A stretch of DNA of 64,000 bases from Candidula unifasciata (Eukaryota; Mollusca; Gastropoda; Stylommatophora; Geomitridae), in NCBI GenBank assembly GCA_905116865.2, contig CAJHNH020002424.1, forward strand, positions 37,501 to 101,500, in the 5' to 3' direction. This document shows, piece by piece, positions 44,306-56,459 of this stretch. The translations under genes were made by a program, and so were the position numbers. Numbering within the stretch: position 1 is the stretch's first letter; every line of letters starts with the position of its first letter. Under the pieces are notes generated by a model that worked only from the letters and a program-made list of their open reading frames with translations, ran no database searches and had not been told where the DNA came from.

Positions 44306-44378
44306 AATGAAGTGAGGTAAAGTGAAAGGAAATAAAATTTAAAAAAAAAACGAGGTGAGAGTGAGGTGAACTCTGAGG
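44306..44378. repeat. GTGAA-type array, right part
   Basis: aatgaagtgaggtaaagtg to gaggtgagagtgaggtgaac: the same repeat that ends at 42957. Confidence 0.85.
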
Positions 44379-44539
44379 AAGTCCAGCCCAGCACTTTTGA
44401 CATCTTTCAAGAGTTTTTCTTAGTGTTTCCGTTGAGACTCCTATGTATTTTGTTTTTCATCTCGATGACTGTTTTGTATTATCTGCTCTTTTCACATATT
44501 GATCTTATGGTTGTTGATATAAGCGGTTTTCACTATATT

Positions 44540-44605
44540 CATTTACATATATACATATACATACACACAAACACTCACTCACTCACTCACATACGCACAC
44601 AGCCA
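44540..44605. repeat. AT/CA and CACT run
   Basis: ATATACATACAC and CACTCACTCACT. Confidence 0.85.
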
Positions 44606-44924
44606 GCGAACCACGCGATTTTAGAATGGCATTAGACAAGAATGTATTTTACCACCTCTTGTTCTTCCATTTAGATCCGTACAATCCCCGTCAACATAAA
44701 CAATCTACAGGGAGTTAAAAGTTGAGGATCGACATCCAGAAATGCTCTGAAATATGACTATGGCACGGTTTTAATGGCTAAGTCTGCGAAATTTTGGCGT
44801 GTACATTATTTTTGACACGATGGTGGGTGGGGAACGGAGAAAAAAATCACAGTTTAAAATATTATCCTTAGCAACAACAGCAACAACAACAAAATTGGTG
44901 CTTTATTAATTTCCTACGGGACAG

Positions 44925-45130
44925 TCTAATATTTCAGGGGTTGTAGATAGGCTACGTGCAGTCGTCTAACCTAGGCTGAAATCTCTCGTGGGACGTAGGT
45001 GGGTTGGGGTTAGGGCCAGTTGTAGATGTTTTAGGGTCGTTAAAAGCATCAGAAAGCCGGGAAACCCAGTCTTACCACCCTCAAAAATGTTGGACATCTT
45101 ATGTGACGTCATCTGGCAGGTAGGATATTA
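44925..45130 (-). repeat. Interspersed repeat F
   Basis: Reverse complement of 36930-37135 (GGGTGGTAAGACTGGGTTTC on minus; GGTTGGGGTTAGGGCCAG on plus). Confidence 0.75.
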
Positions 45131-45294
45131 ATAAAAAAAAAAAAAATGCATGCACTGTACAGAAGACAAAAAAAGTACAAATTGAAATAAACTTAGCATG
45201 TAGTGAAGATAGTACAATTGATCAACTGTTGTGAACAATAAAGAGCGTTAAAGTACCTAATATAACCTGCATAATAGTTCACGTACTGTTTAAA

Positions 45295-45850
45295 ACTTGT
45301 GTGCATAAATTACAAGAAGAAATAATATTAAAGTGTGCATAAATTACAGCAAGAAAAAGTGTTAAAGTGTGCATAAATTACAGTAAGAAATAGTACTAAA
45401 GTGTGCATAAATTACAGTAAGAAATAATATTAAAGTGTGCATAAATTACTGTAAGAAAAAGTGGTAATGTGTGCATAAATTACAGTAAGAAATAGTACTA
45501 AAGTTTGCATAAATTACAGTAAGAAATAATATTAAAGTATGCATAAATTACGGTAAGAAAAATATATTAATGTGTGCATAAATTACAGGAAAAAATAGTA
45601 TTGAAGTATGCATACATTACAGTAAGAAAAAATATTAAAGTGTAAATAAATTACAGTAGGAGACAGTATTAAAGTATGCAAAAAATACAGTAAGAAATAG
45701 TATTAAAGCGTGCATATTTTACAGTAAGAAATAGTACTAAAGTGGACACAAATTACAGTAAGAAATAGTATTGAAGTGTGCATAAACTACAGTAAGAAAT
45801 AGTATTGAAGTGTGCATAAATTACAGTAGGAACTAGTGATAAAGTGCCAG
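45295..45850. repeat. 34-bp minisatellite, about 16 copies
   Basis: Unit gtgtgcataaattacagta plus agaaatagtattaaa, with AT-rich point changes. Confidence 0.95.
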
Positions 45851-45934
45851 CTAGGATATATATTCATAAATTACTGCGAAAAGTTATGCTAACGTGCTGT
45901 ACAGAATCTGTGTGCATAAATTCATTGAGAAATA

Positions 45935-46275
45935 AATAGAATCCAAGTACTATATATAATCTGTATGTATTAATTGTGGTAAGAATTTGTTGTCAGAGTG
46001 CTATACATAAAATCCCAAAACATAAATTAGTTAGTTACGGATTCTTGTAGTTTTACTATATATAATCTGTATGCATTAATTGTGGTAAGAAATTGTTGTC
46101 AGAGTGCTATACATAAAATCCCAAAACATAAATTAGTTAGTTACGGATTCTTGTAGTTTTACTATATATAATCTGTATGCATTAATTGTGGTAAGAATTT
46201 GTTGTCAGGGTGCTATACATAAAATCCAAAAACATAAATTAGTTAGTTACGAATTCTTGTAGTTTTACTAGGATA
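45935..46275. repeat. 106-bp tandem repeat, about 3.2 copies
   Basis: Unit includes ctatatataatctgtatg, cattaattgtggtaagaa, gtgctatacataaaatcc and acataaattagttagttac. The last two copies are nearly identical. Each unit looks like three diverged 34-bp units of the neighbouring array. Confidence 0.93.
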
Positions 46276-46279
46276 TTTT

Positions 46280-47000
46280 TACGTTTAGTAGTTTGCCATT
46301 GCATTTCTAACCGGTCTGATCTTAGTAATATTTGCTGAAATTAACGCACGGCGGAGCACCTGAAGCTAACCCCTAATCCTGGTATATCGGAATTATGAAA
46401 TTACATTCAGAGCTCCTAAGCACAAGATGCCGAACACAACATTAAATATATATTAAATTTTTAAATATACCATCTGACACCATAAGCCTAACACTAACAC
46501 ACAAAAACAAAACAAAAACACAGCCTTTTAACAGTTAATTAATATACGTATATAGTAATACGTATAGAATAATCGTCTTAAACAAAACACGTAAACTAAA
46601 CAAACGCCAATCCACGTTTCTCACGACGGAGCTCAGTCATTGGCTAACTAAACAAACCGAAGCCGGGAGGTCAAAGGGGAAAGGTTATAATTGAGATCAG
46701 ACGTATAGACTTAATTCATTTACCAAAAATGCAACTCACGTGAAAGAAATGCACGTGTTGGGGCTTATCTAGAGGGAACAAACGTCATAGAAAGGCGAGG
46801 GGGCCAGAAAGTGAACTGCTTTTCTTCGTTATGACAGGACGTCCGATGAGGGTAGTTGGCTCTGGGTGGAGGAGGGAGGAGAGAACTCAAGTGGGGAACA
46901 CATGGGTTGTAATTTGATCTCCTGTAACTCTTTGTGTCTCAACAATCGGGGTGTGGGTTCAGTCCCAGGCAGGATGAGTTGGTTGAGGACCTATGCGCTT
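46280..47000. other. Unique DNA with a possible tRNA-like site
   Basis: 46955-46970 has GGTTCAGTCCC, a B-box match, but no family member elsewhere in the window supports it. Confidence 0.35.
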
Positions 47001-47004
47001 GGGG

Positions 47005-47195
47005 GGAAAAAAGAGAAAGAAGCAGACGAAGAAAAAGAAGATGGTGATGATAATTACGACTTACGATACGTTACTATTAATAACAACCATAGTAGCAGCA
47101 GTAGGTAGGGGGGAAGAAGGGGGGGGAAGAAGAGAAGGGAAAGAGAAAGAAGCAGACGAAGAAAAAGAAGATGGGGATGATAATGACTAAGAAGA
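47005..47195. repeat. Imperfect tandem duplication of about 120 bp
   Basis: gagaaagaagcagacgaag and aaaaagaagatggtgatgat occur at 47011-47053 and again at 47141-47182. Confidence 0.85.
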
Positions 47196-47229
47196 TAATT
47201 ATGAAGGGTTGACTAAGAAAGTTACTATT

Positions 47230-47345
47230 AATAAGACAACAATAGTAGCAGTAGTAGTAGTTATAATAATAATAAGATGATAATACAATATCATATTATA
47301 ATACACAAATAATAATAATAATAAGAGAATAATAATAATATATAA
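47230..47345. repeat. Degenerate AGT/AAT trinucleotide tract
   Basis: tagtagtag and aataataat runs. Confidence 0.85.
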
Positions 47346-47477
47346 CGGGCCTGCTAATAAAAAAAAAGTAAATTCGACAGTTTTATTCTCCTTGTTCTGT
47401 TCGACCACTTCTGTTCTTCTTTCTTCTTCCTGTTCACTTGTTCCACCTTTTAGAAATCGTGCTTTTTATTGTGTTCT

Positions 47478-47655
47478 GTGTTCCACCTTGTGCACAGAAA
47501 TCGTGTTATTTGGTTCCTCGCCTCACAGGCACATGCAGTCAGGCTTCTAAAGAAACACCTATAATAAGTCAACGTTTACGACATGCTTTCTCGGAAGGCA
47601 CTGGGTCTATTCGTGTTTTCCCTCTCAATGGCCCCCGGATCAATCACAGGGAATT
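47478..47655 (-). mobile_element. SINE-like repeat, family D
   Basis: AAAGCATGTCGTAAACGTTG, GAGGCGAGGAACC and CCCTGTGATTGATCC on minus; 3' part diverged. Confidence 0.7.
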
Positions 47656-47706
47656 TTTTTTTTCCGCTTAATTAACTTAATGTTTGTTATGGAGCAACGG
47701 TTTTAC

Positions 47707-47724
47707 CCCCCCCCCCCCCCCCTT
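47707..47724. repeat. Poly(C)
   Basis: About 16 C. Confidence 0.95.
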
Positions 47725-47729
47725 TTTCC

Positions 47730-48380
47730 ACACCTATGGTGCCAAGAACCCACGCTTAGAAATACTGATTCGAACCGCATTCTTACAGCCTGGTAGGCGA
47801 TCGTCAGAAGTTTGCGACACCCAGAATCCCTCATGCAAGAGAACTACCTAACCTTGGGGACGCCTCACTTTTGCCAAGTAAGACATCAGACATTGGAAAG
47901 TCGACGATTATAATGACGGTGATAATTAAGTTAATGCGAGAATTCAAATGAAACACAGATAGTGAATATTAACTTGATGAAGCTGACACATTTAGGGAAA
48001 TATCCTGGGATTTATCGTGTCAGGAGAAAGATGTACACAGTTTCGGTTTGGATGCTTTTAAATATTGCGTGGGTCCCCACCCCCCCCCCCCCCCACTCTC
48101 CAGTGCAGGGTAAATGGTTGCTGCGAAATTATGTCCTCATTCTAATAGTTTGAAGTGGAGAAGCTTCCTGGCACTGGATCTAACCCTTCATGGTCCCGTC
48201 TGTTTCTGGGAAAACGGTAGACCGCTTCTAATTGTTTCCAGCAAAGAACGAACTCCGTAGCTCCAGAGATGATTCCCTAAAAATATATGGATCGGTGAGG
48301 GATTGTGTTCTTTAGTTCTCTTGACAATCCCCACGTTAGTGATTCTGTCGTACAATGTTGGACCCTTGGTTCTACTAAGG
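47730..48380. other. Unique DNA
   Basis: A poly(C) at about 48080-48096; otherwise nothing recognised. Confidence 0.4.
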
Positions 48381-48589
48381 AGGTTAGTTGCGTATCTTTT
48401 ACAGGACGTTGCAGAACAACGCCCAGCAATTTTTTGGCTGTTGTGGTTTTTCTAGGCAAGTTTACGTCAGGTAGTTTGCCACTGCTTCCTGGACGGTCGG
48501 CTTCTCGATACCACTGTCGAAACCAACGCAAGGCGCATAGCCCGCAGCTGGGATCGAACCTGGCATCCCCGGCATTACAACGCGCGTTC
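48381..48589 (-). mobile_element. SINE family A
   Basis: Minus-strand B box GGTTCGATCCC at about 48549-48559. Ends with AAAGATACGCAACTAACCTC at 48381. The extreme 5' head is missing. Confidence 0.92.
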
Positions 48590-48659
48590 TACTATAGGAG
48601 TCATTTTTTTTTCTGATCAACTTGAATAGGAATAACCTCAAGGGCCGGGCTGAAAATCT

Positions 48660-48690
48660 GGGGTGGGGGGGGGGGGGGGGGGGGGAGTGA
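48660..48690. repeat. Poly(G)
   Basis: G run broken once by T. Confidence 0.95.
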
Positions 48691-48749
48691 CGCCAAACAG
48701 TACGATATTTTACGAGTTAAACACGCACACGTGCGGGCACATGGTCTCC

Positions 48750-48759
48750 CCCCCCCCCT

Positions 48760-48820
<61 letters not shown>

Positions 48821-48900
48821 TTCTCTCTCTCCATTTCTCTCTCTTTTTGCTTGTGTGTATGAGTGTGTGTTTGTGTGAGAGTGTGTGTGTGTCACTTACA
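48750..48900. repeat. Poly(C)-(CT)n-(GT)n tract
   Basis: CT at 48766-48813, then CACACA, CTCTCT and GTGTGT. Confidence 0.95.
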
Positions 48901-49017
48901 TACAGGGAGGGCGAAAGACAGATAAAGAGAAACATAGAGGGAGAAAAGAACGGACAGAGAGAAATGGAGAAGATATATGTGCCCTCATAGACATGGAAAA
49001 AATATTAAGACATAGGG

Positions 49018-49195
49018 AAGGTGAAACAGGGGAGACAGAAAGGAGGTAGATAAAGAGGACATACATAATGGGAAGGTGAAACATGGGAGACAGAAAGGAG
49101 GTAGATAAAGAGGACATACATAATGGGAAGGTGAAACGGGGGAGACAGAAAGGAGGTAGAAGAAGAAATACATAATGGGAAGGTGAAACAGAGAT
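49018..49195. repeat. About 55-bp minisatellite, 3 copies
   Basis: gaaggtgaaacaggggagac, agaaaggaggtagataaag, aggacatacataatgg repeated. Confidence 0.93.
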
Positions 49196-49199
49196 CTGA

Positions 49200-49333
49200 T
49201 GGGGAAGCAGTATGGGAGAAGGAGACAGTCACACAGAGACAGGCGGAGGGTGAGAGGAGGAAATAGTCACAGAGGAGGACACAGAGATGAGGTGGGGGGA
49301 GAAAGAGATGGGAGAAAGAGACAACAGTTACAC

Positions 49334-49407
<74 letters not shown>

Positions 49408-49497
49408 TGGCAAAAGGAGACAGTCATACACAGAGAGGGAGGAAGTCGGAGACATGAGGGAGTCATACACATATAGATAGAATGACACAGAGAAGGT

Positions 49498-49558
<61 letters not shown>

Positions 49559-49620
49559 AGCGAGGAAAGATGGGAGAGTAAGACAGTTCCACAAACACAC
49601 ACACACATACATATACACAC
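49200..49620. repeat. GA-rich tract with two (GA)n cores
   Basis: Clean GA at 49337-49404 and 49502-49556 in a purine-rich background that gives long S/L-rich minus frames. Confidence 0.95.
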
Positions 49621-49759
49621 AAAGGGAGCTATACAGAGAGATAAGGGAAGACACATACGGTTAGATATAAGGACACAAGAGAGGGGGGACATACGGAGAA
49701 AGGACACAAACGAGCGTACACGCTTACGCACACACACAAACACACTTACTAGACAACGC

Positions 49760-50555
49760 TGGTACACAACAGAGAACAGACTAATCGTTGAACGTTGAAA
49801 ATGTCAGGGACAATACAGGAAGACAATTGGATAAATTAACTAATTCACAATGCTAGAGATGCACAGAATTAAATGCTAGGTATTACCAGGCGTTGGCGTG
49901 GACGCCCTTTGTCATACAAGACCTGCCTAGAAAGTCCCCTGATAACGTTAAAAAAAAAAAAAATCCGCCTGCATCAACATCTGCGTCCACTTTTTCACTC
50001 TACCCGACAATTAAGTTATTTTTATCTACGCTCATAACCTACACCCGTAATGGACTCTTCAGCAAATTGCATATTGTTAAGTTTTTAGATTGAATTAAGA
50101 CGAGTTCATTAGCAGACGTGTGGGGGATGCTGAATATAAATGTGAATATTGTTTCGTTGCCGGAGTTACCCAAGTGCTTAGTGTTAGCACGTGTGCAGAT
50201 TTGTTAAAAAGTATCCCGCGTATAACTAATTTTATAACCGAATTTTATGTTTATAACTGTGGTTTATGTACGCTGGCAGCATCGCGGTCTGTGTTCCATT
50301 ACCTCCGATATTGTAAACATGAAACAAATTGCAAACATCTTGCTCTACAATCACAACCTATATGTTGGTCTATAAGTTCAGCGAGACACAAATACAAGTG
50401 CTCTTTTCCCCTTAGCCTGACCTTTTCCATGAGCCGTGACCCCGGAAGTTAAAATTTGCAACCACGTGATTCCATCAATGTTTCCAACATGGCGGATTGA
50501 AGTGGCTCTATGCGAGTGTGGAAACTTAACCTCCACAAAGTACGAAGTGACCTTT
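49760..50555. other. Unique DNA with a promoter-like motif cluster
   Basis: Non-repetitive. A 110-codon frame at 50120-50452 has no recognised domain. 50440-50505 contains CCCCGGAAG (ETS-like), CACGTG (E-box) and AACATGGCGG (YY1-like) within about 65 bp. Confidence 0.3.
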
Positions 50556-50559
50556 AGAT

Positions 50560-51075
50560 TCTACTTTGCTTAAGTAGTTTTCCAAGGTTCTATTCCCGTC
50601 ACACGCAGGGATGTTACAATACCATGGACCAAGAAAGACTGAAATCCAGAAGAAACCAAATTGTTGAATAAAGAATCGACACCATAGCACTCGGGATGCT
50701 CCCATAAGCGCTCCTCCCCATCTTAAGCAGCAGGCGAAGAGTTCTAATTCTGATGGCAAAAGTAACTGTCTGATTGTATATCCGTCGCACCTGTCCCTTA
50801 AATGTTGAACGTCGGTTCAGAATCCCTGGTAACTTCTCACAGCACTATTCTCCTCAAACCGTAATGATATGTCGGTGCCTCTGCACTGTTCACTCGCTCC
50901 CAAAGGGCCCTTACAATATCTAGCTTGTCATACATCATTTCGCTACCAAGTGGTGCAGAACCGGCCAGTCTGTCTCTCTGCTCATGTCCCAACTCACCGA
51001 CATACCCTGGAGAAAATATCCAAAGGATGCTAACTGCCCGGGACCTTTGAAGTGATGCTTGCCACTCTTCACGGA
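50560..51075 (-). pseudogene. Non-LTR retrotransposon RNase H C-terminus and 3' UTR
   Basis: An open minus frame reads EEWQASLQRSRAVSILWIF, SPGYVGELGHEQRDRLAGSA, then MMYDKLDIVRALWERV. SPGYVG stands where active copies have CPGHAG, so the RNase H His is replaced by Tyr. The 3' UTR (50645-50830) is shared with 62750-62945. The match stops at 51075, where a plus-strand RT fragment begins. Confidence 0.88.
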
Positions 51076-51370
51076 GCATGAATGGTACTAACATCCTGAA
51101 AGATTTAACAGTGAAGGAAGTTTGTCTGGTAAACAGCATCTTGTCGCGGAAACCGAAATATTCTGGCCATATCATGCGCTACCAAGGATTAGAGAACATA
51201 ATAGCAGAAAGCAAAGAGCCAGGAAAAAGAGGCAGGGGTCGACCAGAACGGAGATGGGCAAAGGATATAAGTAACACATGACACACGAGGTGGGAGATTG
51301 GTGGAGAGGTCGAGATTCTTTCAGGCATGCTGAGTGGAAGCGACGTTTTGTAATGAGCGTGTTGCATGAC
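51076..51370 (+). pseudogene. Non-LTR RT C-terminus
   Basis: VNSILSRKPKYSGHIMRYQG, LENIIAESKEPGKRGRGRPE and RRWAKDI, then after a shift HAEWKRRFVMSVLHDY. It matches the ARKLKYFGHIMRHxxLE..GKRGRGRP layout typical of CR1/RTE-like C-termini. Confidence 0.85.
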
Positions 51371-51536
51371 TACTCTTTATTTCTTTAATCCATCTATCAG
51401 CTTCTTTATCCTCTACTTTTCTTTATCGTCTACTTTTCTTGATCTTTGTTTTAAATATATGTCACAATCCGCAAAATGTATTTCTTTGACCCTAAGTATC
51501 AAATTGTCACTACTGTCTTCATTTACCGTTTGTAGG

Positions 51537-51712
51537 GCCGCGTAGACAGGAGGTTCGCGAGCCTGGGGTTTAGGGCCGCATGGCTAGTGCTGTCGCCAGG
51601 AACTGTGCACGTTAGGATGTTTAATTTTTGCCACGGACAGAAAAACCCCATCACCTTACCGGGGGTCGAACCCGGGCCTTCCGCATGAGAGCCCGACAGT
51701 GTAACCCATGTA
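51537..51712 (-). mobile_element. tRNA-derived SINE, family K
   Basis: Minus strand: GTCGGGCTCTCATGCGGAAG, then CCCGGGTTCGACCCCCGG, a perfect B box in a 5-bp stem. The body runs to GGCCCTACAAACGG. Single copy in the window. Confidence 0.75.
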
Positions 51713-52060
51713 TCAATCCGCAATATGTCTCACCTTTTTCTAATCTCTTCTATATTATTTCAATCCATGTATCAATCTGCAATATTTCTTATTTTTTGCA
51801 TTTTTTTGGTAACCTTCTCTTTCTTTTTTTTTTTAAAAAACCCATGTATCAATCCCTAATGTACTTTTGCCTTCCTCTACTCCCTTTTATATCTCCTTGG
51901 TCGATACATCAATCCCCAATATGTATCTGCCTCCCTCAACTTTCTTCCGTATCTCTTTAATTCATGTATTAATCCCCAAAATGTATTCTGTAATCCTCTA
52001 CTCTCTTCTGCATCCCTCTAACCCATATATCAATCCCCAACATATATTTAACGTCTACTA
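51713..52060. repeat. Minisatellite of about 60 bp, 5-6 copies
   Basis: cccatgtatcaatccccaa, atatgtatctgcctccctc, tactctcttctatatctc units. Confidence 0.85.
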
Positions 52061-52069
52061 ATCCCCTTG

Positions 52070-52780
52070 TTTTATTTCCACAACGTATATCAGGTTTTAT
52101 ATTTCAACATATAAAAAAAAAAAAACGAACAACTGAAAGAATGTAACTGATCTTATAAAACCAGCACTTTCGCAAACACCCCAGCATCACTCATAAAATT
52201 CACAGTACACATGTGCTGCATTCTCTCCCCGCCATCTCTGCCCAAATAACATAAGGGGGGAGAAATAACAACAAAGAACTTTCCACTCTCCTCTACTGCC
52301 GCCATGACAGCTACCACCTCTCCAAGTGTGCCTGCAGTGACATTTAACCAACCAGGCACATATTACTTATGTAAGCAAGATGATTTCTTCCATGGGTACT
52401 CTGCCTAAGGGTGACATTTCAAGCACAACAGAATCTTTATTCCGAGAAGTTTGACGTCCAGACTTCACCTACTCTTCCTGGGTCCTGGGACCATATGCTT
52501 CTTTTGTACTTCAGCCTCTTTTCTTTCCTTCTTTTTGTAGTCTACACCTTTTTTGTGCACCCTCCCCTCCTTTCCACGTGTTACTTGTTCTACGTTGATT
52601 CCGCCAAGAACACAAAAGGGATGTGCCAGGTATTTCTGAGATCTGGAACAGAGAAATCGCCGGCCAGGTTGTCTTCTAGAGTATGGTAACTTAATTAGGT
52701 GGTCGCCTTCGCATTCGAGTTCACCTTTAATGAGTTGCCAGTAACCTTTGCCCTGTGGCTTCGTGAGGTACTTGATCTGT
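52070..52780. other. Unique DNA
   Basis: Nothing recognised. Confidence 0.4.
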
Positions 52781-52789
52781 GTTCATCTT

Positions 52790-52862
52790 GCCCGTCCGTC
52801 TGTCTGTCTTTCTGTCCGTCCGTCCGTCCGCCTGTCTGTCTGTTTGTCTGTCTGTCTGTTGT
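52790..52862. repeat. (CTGT)n / (CCGT)n
   Basis: GTCTGTCTGTCC-type units. Confidence 0.93.
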
Positions 52863-52974
52863 TTATATACCAACCTGCCCACTAACCCAGCTTACTGCTA
52901 ATCTATCAGTCTGTCTGACCCTGCATGCTCCCAACCATCAGTGCGTCAGTCTGCCTATCTGTCCATCTATCTAA

Positions 52975-53832
<858 letters not shown>

Positions 53833-53834
53833 AC

Positions 53835-54255
53835 CACCCCACCCATACACTAACCCACCCATGCATCAACCCACCCATACACTATGACTAACGCACTGTT
53901 CCACCAACCCACCCATACACTAACCCACTCATCCACCAACCATCCATACACTAACCCACTCATCAACCAACCCACTCATCAACCAACCAACCCATACACT
54001 AACCCACCCACCAACCCACCTATACACTAACCCACTCATCCACCAACCTACCCATATACTTACCCACTCATCAACCAATCCACCCATACACTAACCAATC
54101 CATCCACCAACCCACCACTACACTAACCCACTCATCCACCAACCCACCTATCCACTAACCCACCCATCCACTAACCCACCCATCCACCAACTAACCCACC
54201 CATCCACCAACCCACCATCTATCCCCTCACCCATTCATCAACCCACCAACTGATC
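53835..54255. repeat. CCCA-rich degenerate minisatellite
   Basis: Units such as caacccacccatacactaac and ccactcatccaccaacc. Confidence 0.9.
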
Positions 54256-54296
54256 CAATTTCACTACTCACCTTCACTCATGTAACGCTCTTAACA

Positions 54297-54450
54297 CACC
54301 CACCCCCCCCCCCCCCCTCCATTTTCACACCAACTCCACACACCCACACATCAGTTTGCACTAAGACGACGGCCTACTTCTTCCCCACCACCGCTTACTC
54401 CCCCCCCCCCTTTACACCCCCTCCCCTACACCCCCCTCCCCCACAACTAA
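54297..54450. repeat. C-rich tract
   Basis: Several C runs of 7-16. Confidence 0.9.
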
Positions 54451-54893
54451 AGCTCTGTAATGTAATTGCGTTTATGGCTTGATTTATTACCGCAAGGACT
54501 GAAGATTAATTTACACCTCCTAATTATATCAAAACTCTAGTGTCTGAGTTGAACCGTGAAATCTTTACCTGTATGTTACAGGCCTTCGTGCTGTGCTCCC
54601 TGGATCAATAATTTCCATCAGTCTAGAAGAATGACTTTTGCAAAGACGTTATGGTTTTCAGTGTTATAATTTGTATATGTTGTTATTGGTGCTGCTGCCA
54701 GTTACGTTTTGTTATGTAGTTTGTGTGTGTTCTGTGTGTATGAATACGTAATAGTTTTGTGTGTAGTTTAGTGTATAGGGTTGTATACACGGATGTGTCT
54801 AAGGGAGTGTTTATAAATTTTGGTTGCGTGTATATATGTGTGTGTGTGACTAAGTATATGTATGCACATATGTGCATTTAGGCGAGGCTGTAT

Positions 54894-54910
54894 TTCATCA
54901 TCATCATCAT
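54894..54910. repeat. (GAT)n tail, minus strand
   Basis: Five ATC/GAT units next to the end of the RT fragment at 54911. Confidence 0.85.
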
Positions 54911-55181
54911 GAACCACTTCTGCCGTTAAGCGACGTGGGGAGGAATAATTTGCGATCCAGTGCACGTTGGCTGCCACTGGCTATTGTCATGCCGTGAAGG
55001 CGTAGAGTGTCTTTAATGTTGTCGATCCATGTTTTCCGCCACCGTCCTCTTGCTCTTGTAGATGATCTTCTGAGATGTAGTGCTTGTGATGGTATTTGAT
55101 CTTGCTGCATTCTAACGAGATGGCCAAACCACTTGATCTGCTGTTTCTCGATGAATTTAGTACAAGGTGTTGTTCCCACAA
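54911..55181 (-). pseudogene. Non-LTR RT C-terminus
   Basis: A 90-codon minus frame: GTTPCTKFIEKQQIKWFGHL, VRMQQDQIPSQAL, RARGRWRKTWIDNIKDTL, ending PTSLNGRSGS. It aligns with the 25860-26100 protein (KFIEKQRMKWFGHLMRM), but it has a GAT rather than GAAAG-type end. Confidence 0.9.
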
Positions 55182-55284
55182 TTTAATTTAATCATCATAT
55201 TTGCAAGTTGGGGGAGGGAGGGGGTAGAAGAGGAGAAGAAGGCGAAATAAGGTGAATTGGTGATAGCTGTTGTAGTAGGAGTAA

Positions 55285-55665
55285 TAGCTTTAGTAGCAGC
55301 AGTAAAAGAAGAAGAAATATAAGAATTTATAAAGAAAAAGAAGGAAAAGAAGAAGAAGAAGAAGAAGAAGAAGAAGAAGAAGAAGAAGAAGAAGAAGAAG
55401 AAGAAGAAGAAGAAGAAGAAGAAGAAGAAAAGAAGAAGAAAAAGAAGTAGTAGTAGTAGTAGAAGAAGAAGAAGAAGAAGAAGAAGAAGAAGAAGAAGAA
55501 GAAGAAGAAGAAGAAAAGAAGAAGAAGAAGAAAAAGAAGAAGAAGAAGAAGAAGAAGCAACAGCAGCAGCAGAAGAATAAGAACAAGAAACAGACGAACA
55601 AGAACAACAACAACAGCCGCAGCAACAACAACAACTACAACAACAACAAGGACGTGGAGAAGAAG
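55285..55665. repeat. (GAA)n array with TAG, CAG and CAA blocks
   Basis: GAA from about 55338, TAGTAG at 55446-55460, CAGCAG and CAACAA at 55558-55650. Confidence 0.96.
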
Positions 55666-55689
55666 AAGAAAAACAACAACAATAAAACA

Positions 55690-56455
55690 GACAGGCTTTA
55701 ATTGCCTTCAAAGATATCAATAAACACTGATATAACAAAGGCAAAAAACTAGAAAATTAAAAGGTTTAATATAAATATTAAAAATATAAAGGTTTATTAT
55801 TACTACATACACCCACGGAAACTCGATAGAATGGCGACCCGAAGACAAAAAGTTAACAAATTATTGTAATTATTCCGTCTATACCCAACCATATTTTCCC
55901 TCCGCCCAACTCCCCCACAAAAACACAGAGCGCAAGAAATATTTGTTTCGCCACAGTTGACTGCGGTTTTTCATTAATGTATAATGAACTTTTCACCGAG
56001 TAATTACAAGTCAGTGAAAGGTAATTTTGCTGCGTTCTGTTATTAGACGGAAGTAGGCAAGGTGAGTGCGCTCTCTCTACGTGCCTTCTAATAACTGCGA
56101 TGTAACTCTGGATGCACTAATTATAAGGAAACTTAGTCTGCGCGGATTCCGGAACAGACGAGGAGGCTGTTGTCCCGGACACAAAAGTCTGATCTGAGTT
56201 GATGTTGCAGACAGTGCAAAGTTATTAGGATGATTATTGTTTTTTGTGGTACGTTATCCTCGTGGTTGTTATTAATTTTACTTATTTTCTATGCGATAGA
56301 AAGTACAGTTGTTTTAAAGAATAGAATTTTGTGGAGTAAATTTTTTTTTGGTGGGAGGGGGGGGGGAGTGGGGAGAAGGGAGGGGTACATTTTATATTGC
56401 GTTAAGTCAGACATACTTTTTAGCGCCCACAGCTAGGCAGACACCCCCAGTAAAG
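55690..56455. other. Unique DNA
   Basis: Poly(T) and G-rich runs at about 56340-56385; no domain or repeat recognised. Confidence 0.4.
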
Positions 56456-56459
56456 CTAA

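Noticed and set aside
50120..50452. 110-codon plus frame as a host gene
   Set aside because: No domain, no splice or start context that I trust, and composition typical of chance; kept only as unique DNA.
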